24,660 nucleotides of DNA from an uncultured Eubacteriales bacterium (lineage in GTDB: Bacteria > Bacillota > Clostridia > Christensenellales > CAG-917), in contig URTQ01000006.1 of assembly GCA_900550855.1 (NCBI GenBank), positions 1-24,660 on the forward strand, given 5' to 3'. The translations under genes were made by a program, and so were the position numbers. Numbering within the stretch: the first letter of the stretch is position 1; every line of letters starts with the position of its first letter. This document shows, piece after piece, positions 21,674 through 24,660 of the stretch. The notes beneath the pieces were generated by a model. It saw only the letters and a program-made list of their open reading frames with translations. It searched no databases and was not told the origin of the DNA.

Positions 21674-23605
21674 TTAATCGACTTTCGAATCGTTCTCGTT
21701 CCCTTGTTTTACGTTTTCGGTTTTATCTTCTTTTACGTCTTCGTTTACGTTTTCGGTTTTATCTTCGTTTATATCTTCGCTTATGCTTTCGTTCTTGTCT
21801 TCGGTTTTGTTGAGAGCCTCGATTATTCTTTCGGCAAGAGGATAAGAAACGCCGTCCACTTTTGCGATTTCTTCGGGCGTTTTGAGGCGTATTTCCTCAA
21901 CCGAACCGAACTCTTTTATAAGCCTTGCGCACAGAGTTTTGCCAACGCCTTGTATGGATTTCAACGTACTTTCGCTCAAATGTTTGCTTCGCAAATTGCG
22001 GTGGAAAGTGATTGCAAAGCGGTGCGCTTCGTCGCGGATTCGCTGCAAAAGTTGAAGCGCGACGCTGTCTTTGGGAAGCACGATTGAAGTTGTGGGCGCA
22101 CTGCCCAAAAACACTTCTTCTTCACGCTTTGCAAGCGACAGAATTTCGATGTCTTCTCTGCCCGTTTCCCTTTGCGCTTCCATTGCGTAGGCAAGTTGTC
22201 CTTTGCCGCCGTCGATGACCAAAAGGTCGGGTATGGACGAGAAACTTTCGTCCTCGCTCGTTGCGATTTCGTTGAGTCTGCGTATAAGCACTTCTTTCAT
22301 ACACGCAAAGTCGTTGTTGCCTGCAACCGTCTTGATTTTGAACTTGCGATAGTGCGATTTTTTTGGTTCGCCGCCCTCGAAAACCACCATACTCGCCACT
22401 TTGTCCGTGCCCGATATGTGCGAGATGTCGTAACATTCCATACGGTTGGGCAAGGTTTTGAGATTGAGCAGTTCACCAAGTTGCTTCACCGCGCCTTGCG
22501 TGCGAAGCACTTTTCTTTCCTCTTGCGTGCCGTGTTTGGTCATTGCGTCGTATGCGTTCGAGTGCGCAAGTTCGAGAAGTTGTTTTCTCGCCCCCTGCTT
22601 TGGCTCTACCACTCTTACGGTGTGTAAGCAGAGCGAATTGACCGCTTTTTCGAGCGATTCTTGGTCTTCTACGTTGTCCGTAACGATTTCGTCGCAAAGC
22701 GGCGCGTTGTTCTGATAATACTGCAAAAGATAGCTTGCGATGTCCTCGTCGCAAGAATCCACGATTACGTTTTCGCCGCCCACGAGTTTGCCCGCGCGCA
22801 CGACGAGCATATTGATTGCCGAAATTATGCCGTTGGTTTCAAACGCGAATATGTCGAGATTGAAATCTTTTGGAAGCGCGCTGACCTGCTTGCGCACGAG
22901 TTTGTCCAAAAGCGCGAGTTTGTTGCGATAGTTCAGCGCAACCTCGAAGTTTTCTTCCTTTGCAAACTTCATCATCTTTTCGGTGAGAGTGCGTTCGACT
23001 TCTTTGTCGTTGCCCCTCAAAAAGTCGATGACCTTTTGCATTTCCGCTTTGTACTCTTGCTCGCTTACCTTATGCGTGCAAGGCGCAAGACAACGCCCCA
23101 AGTGCATATTGAGGCACGGGCGCGAGGGTTTGGACATATCCCTCTTGCACTCGCGAATGGGAAACGCCGTATGAATTAGGTCGAATATGTCGCGAATATT
23201 GACGGATTGCATATACGGACCGAAATATTTTGCGCCGTCGTTTTTGAGTTTCCGAACGAGTTCTATGGTCGGATACGGCTCGCGCATATCGATACGCAAA
23301 AACGGATACGCCTTGTCGTCTTTAAGAAGTATGTTGTATCTGGGCGTATGCTTTTTGATGAGGTTGTTTTCGGTCAGAAGCGCGTCGACCTCGCTCGCGC
23401 AAATGATATAGCGAAAATCTGCGACGTGTTCGAGCATCGCCATAACCTTTGCCGTGCGGTTGGACAGATTGAAAAAGTACGAGCGAAGTCTGTTTTTGAG
23501 ATTCTTCGCCTTGCCGACGTAGATAATCTCGCCTTGCTCGTCAAGCATCATATAAACGCCCGGATTGTCGGGTACGTCTTTTATTTTTGCCTTGAAATCA
23601 ACCAT
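21674..23605 (-). CDS. uvrC: Excinuclease ABC subunit C
   Basis: The 643 residues show the full UvrC order. The N-terminal GIY-YIG nuclease has GVYMM at 16-20, IIYVGKAKNLKNRL at 27-40. A cysteine segment (CLAPCTHKV) and the UVR motif (KEENFEVALNYRNKLALLDKL, near 216-236) follow. The RNase H-like 5' nuclease region has ECYDISHISG and LLVIDGGKGQ. A helix-hairpin-helix pair (SIQGVGKTLCARLI and VDGVSYPLAERII) completes the core. It makes both incisions around bulky DNA lesions with UvrA and UvrB. An acidic tail of about 45 residues built from repeats extends past the last helix. AGAGGC precedes the ATG. It opens the uvrC-murB-PHP-whiA-dnaE series. Confidence 0.96.
   Translation of the reverse strand: MVDFKAKIKDVPDNPGVYMMLDEQGEIIYVGKAKNLKNRLRSYFFNLSNRTAKVMAMLEHVADFRYIICASEVDALLTENNLIKKHTPRYNILLKDDKAYPFLRIDMREPYPTIELVRKLKNDGAKYFGPYMQSVNIRDIFDLIHTAFPIRECKRDMSKPSRPCLNMHLGRCLAPCTHKVSEQEYKAEMQKVIDFLRGNDKEVERTLTEKMMKFAKEENFEVALNYRNKLALLDKLVRKQVSALPKDFNLDIFAFETNGIISAINMLVVRAGKLVGGENVIVDSCDEDIASYLLQYYQNNAPLCDEIVTDNVEDQESLEKAVNSLCLHTVRVVEPKQGARKQLLELAHSNAYDAMTKHGTQEERKVLRTQGAVKQLGELLNLKTLPNRMECYDISHISGTDKVASMVVFEGGEPKKSHYRKFKIKTVAGNNDFACMKEVLIRRLNEIATSEDESFSSIPDLLVIDGGKGQLAYAMEAQRETGREDIEILSLAKREEEVFLGSAPTTSIVLPKDSVALQLLQRIRDEAHRFAITFHRNLRSKHLSESTLKSIQGVGKTLCARLIKEFGSVEEIRLKTPEEIAKVDGVSYPLAERIIEALNKTEDKNESISEDINEDKTENVNEDVKEDKTENVKQGNENDSKVD
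21708..21766 (-). repeat. 36-base repeat in the 3' end of uvrC
   Basis: A 23-base sequence ending GGTTTTATCTTC on the plus strand occurs at 21708-21730 and 21744-21766, a 36-base offset. It encodes EDKTENV twice in the acidic tail of UvrC. Shorter, decayed relatives (NEDVK, SEDIN) flank it, so the tail has grown by tandem duplication. Confidence 0.8.
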
Positions 23606-23784
23606 TTTAGCCTCTGTTTTATCGTTTACACGATTCGTGTTTTGTGCCGAATAGTATGAAATTTATATTTTCACAACACCTTTCGTGTTTTATTCTATAT
23701 TTTTACAAGTGTAATATCGTCGATATTTGCGGATTTGACTGTTTTCCAATACGTTTTGTATCGATTTGAAGCACAAATCGTGTT
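23606..23784. other. Gap upstream of uvrC with three TCGTGTTTT copies
   Basis: TTCGTGTTTT occurs at 23634-23643 and 23682-23691, and ATCGTGTTTT at 23777-23786. Each is part of a small inverted repeat: CACGATTCGTG around 23633, AACACCTTTCGTGTT around 23681, and CGATTTG/CAAATCG with loop AAGCA at the end of the PI-PLC gene. The last hairpin directly follows the PI-PLC stop codon on the minus strand. No convincing uvrC promoter and no gene were found here. Confidence 0.5.
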
Positions 23785-24660
23785 TTATGCACACATCGCA
23801 ACAAAGTCGTCTTTCACGCCGTCTTTGAGCGTGCCTTTGGCGATATTGAGGGATATTATTTGCTTACACTTCCTCGCGCCGAGGTAATCGCGCATAATTA
23901 TGTTGACGCAATCGAAATAATCTTTGCCGTCGAGCGCGGAAATAAAACTCGTTGCGTTTTTGTCGTGCGTGCCTTCGTAGAACTTCGGACCGATTATCGC
24001 AATCGGGTCGGTGAGTTGCATTTGCATAACAAACAGTCCGCCCTCGCTTTGTCTGTACTTTTCGACGTAAGTCGGGATTGCTTTTTCAAGATACGTCTTT
24101 GACGACTTTCTGTTGAGCGAGCCGTCGTAGAAGGATTGAAGCGAACTGCCTCTTCTCGTTCCGCCGTCGTTGTTTCTTTGGAACAGATAATTCTTGTCCG
24201 TAATGAAATCGGAATTTTCGTTTTTGCCGAACTCGTTGCCCCAAAACACGATAGCCTTGCCTCTTACGTCGCCGAGAGTCAGCGATTTTACGAAGTCGAG
24301 GTCGGATTGCTCGGTGTCGTTTTCAACCATAAGTCCTGCAAGTTTTTCGCAAAGCACGCCGTCAACGCAATTCATAACAACGTCGCCGCCTTTGAAATGC
24401 TGAAAATCGAGAATGAGCGTTTCGCTCGGATTCGCTTGCAAAAACTCTTTTATGTCGTCGACGATAGGTTCGAACAATTCGCCCGAAATCGGACCGTGAA
24501 AGATGAACATTGAGCCGTATTTATGCTGAACTCGTATATCGAAATACCTTGCGCCGCAAGCCATTTGTTCTTTTATGGTTTTGTCCTGCGTTTTTGCCGC
24601 CCACATCATATCTTGCGTGCCCGAATCGTGCGAGCCTGCAATGACGACGTTTGTCAAAAG
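23785..24660 (-). CDS. PI-PLC X-domain phosphodiesterase (partial, N-terminus beyond the window)
   Basis: The frame is open to the right edge and gives at least 291 residues. The first codons visible (TTG and those before it) are probably not the start. VIAGSHDSGTQDMMW contains the first catalytic His. CGARYFDIRVQ and FIFHGPISGELFEPI contain the acidic and second His regions of the phosphatidylinositol-specific phospholipase C X domain. The bacterial enzymes are metal-free, cut PI or related lipids to cyclic inositol phosphate, and are usually secreted; any signal peptide here would lie outside the window. The later part (NRKSSKTYLEKAIPTYVEKYRQ) is consistent with the C-terminal half of the barrel. 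It ends 179 bases before uvrC, the next gene in transcription order. Confidence 0.8.
   Translation of the reverse strand, partial: LLTNVVIAGSHDSGTQDMMWAAKTQDKTIKEQMACGARYFDIRVQHKYGSMFIFHGPISGELFEPIVDDIKEFLQANPSETLILDFQHFKGGDVVMNCVDGVLCEKLAGLMVENDTEQSDLDFVKSLTLGDVRGKAIVFWGNEFGKNENSDFITDKNYLFQRNNDGGTRRGSSLQSFYDGSLNRKSSKTYLEKAIPTYVEKYRQSEGGLFVMQMQLTDPIAIIGPKFYEGTHDKNATSFISALDGKDYFDCVNIIMRDYLGARKCKQIISLNIAKGTLKDGVKDDFVAMCA

Overview
The window looks like a chromosomal piece from a low- to mid-GC Gram-positive bacterium, most likely an uncultured member of the Clostridia. The grounds are the gene order uvrC-murB-PHP-whiA-dnaE-pfkA (typical of Clostridia), WhiA, YitT-type membrane proteins, a DnaE-type polymerase III, and strong AGGAGG-like ribosome sites at many starts. 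No rRNA, tRNA, CRISPR array, insertion sequence or phage gene was seen. Taxonomy below class level is not supported by what I can see.

Layout. Positions 1-76 hold the first codons of a minus-strand gene running off the left edge. A plus-strand gene (212-1198) encodes a signal-anchored membrane protein with an Arg-Tyr-Asp-Ser repeat tail. It converges on a minus-strand operon (about 4118 down to 1286) through a bidirectional terminator. That operon encodes a two-repeat DUF1538 membrane protein, preceded by an acidic/lysine-rich leader in another frame, and two small P-II-like proteins. The leader and the membrane domain are separated by a run of 21 A (sense strand) that puts them one base out of frame. 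A YitT family gene (4321-5397, plus) ends at a clear terminator.

From about 24660 down to 5555 everything is on the minus strand. In transcription order these are: a PI-PLC X-domain protein (cut by the right edge), uvrC, murB, a PHP-family phosphoesterase, whiA, dnaE, pfkA, a pyrophosphate-type phosphofructokinase, an esterase/lipase fold protein, an RlmD-type rRNA methyltransferase, a lipase-like lipoprotein, a YjbR/MmcQ protein, aldose 1-epimerase, a left-handed beta-helix O-acetyltransferase and a HAD phosphatase. The rapZ and yvcK genes that usually sit between the PHP gene and whiA in Clostridia are absent.

How the parts may work together. UvrC and DnaE serve DNA repair and replication, MurB makes peptidoglycan precursor, WhiA is a chromosome-binding regulator, and two phosphofructokinases with different phosphoryl-donor signatures sit side by side. 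GalM, the acetyltransferase and the HAD enzyme form a loose sugar-handling group. The DUF1538/P-II operon looks like a membrane transporter or channel with dedicated P-II-like regulators.

The two most unusual structures are the A21 tract in the DUF1538 operon, where an internal duplication suggests the two frames were once one, and an array of hairpins between dnaE and pfkA. That array has an exact 22-base period, different stem sequences and similar linkers, and its last member carries the dnaE stop codon in its loop. Several other gene junctions also carry hairpins without a U-tract in the gene-sense direction.
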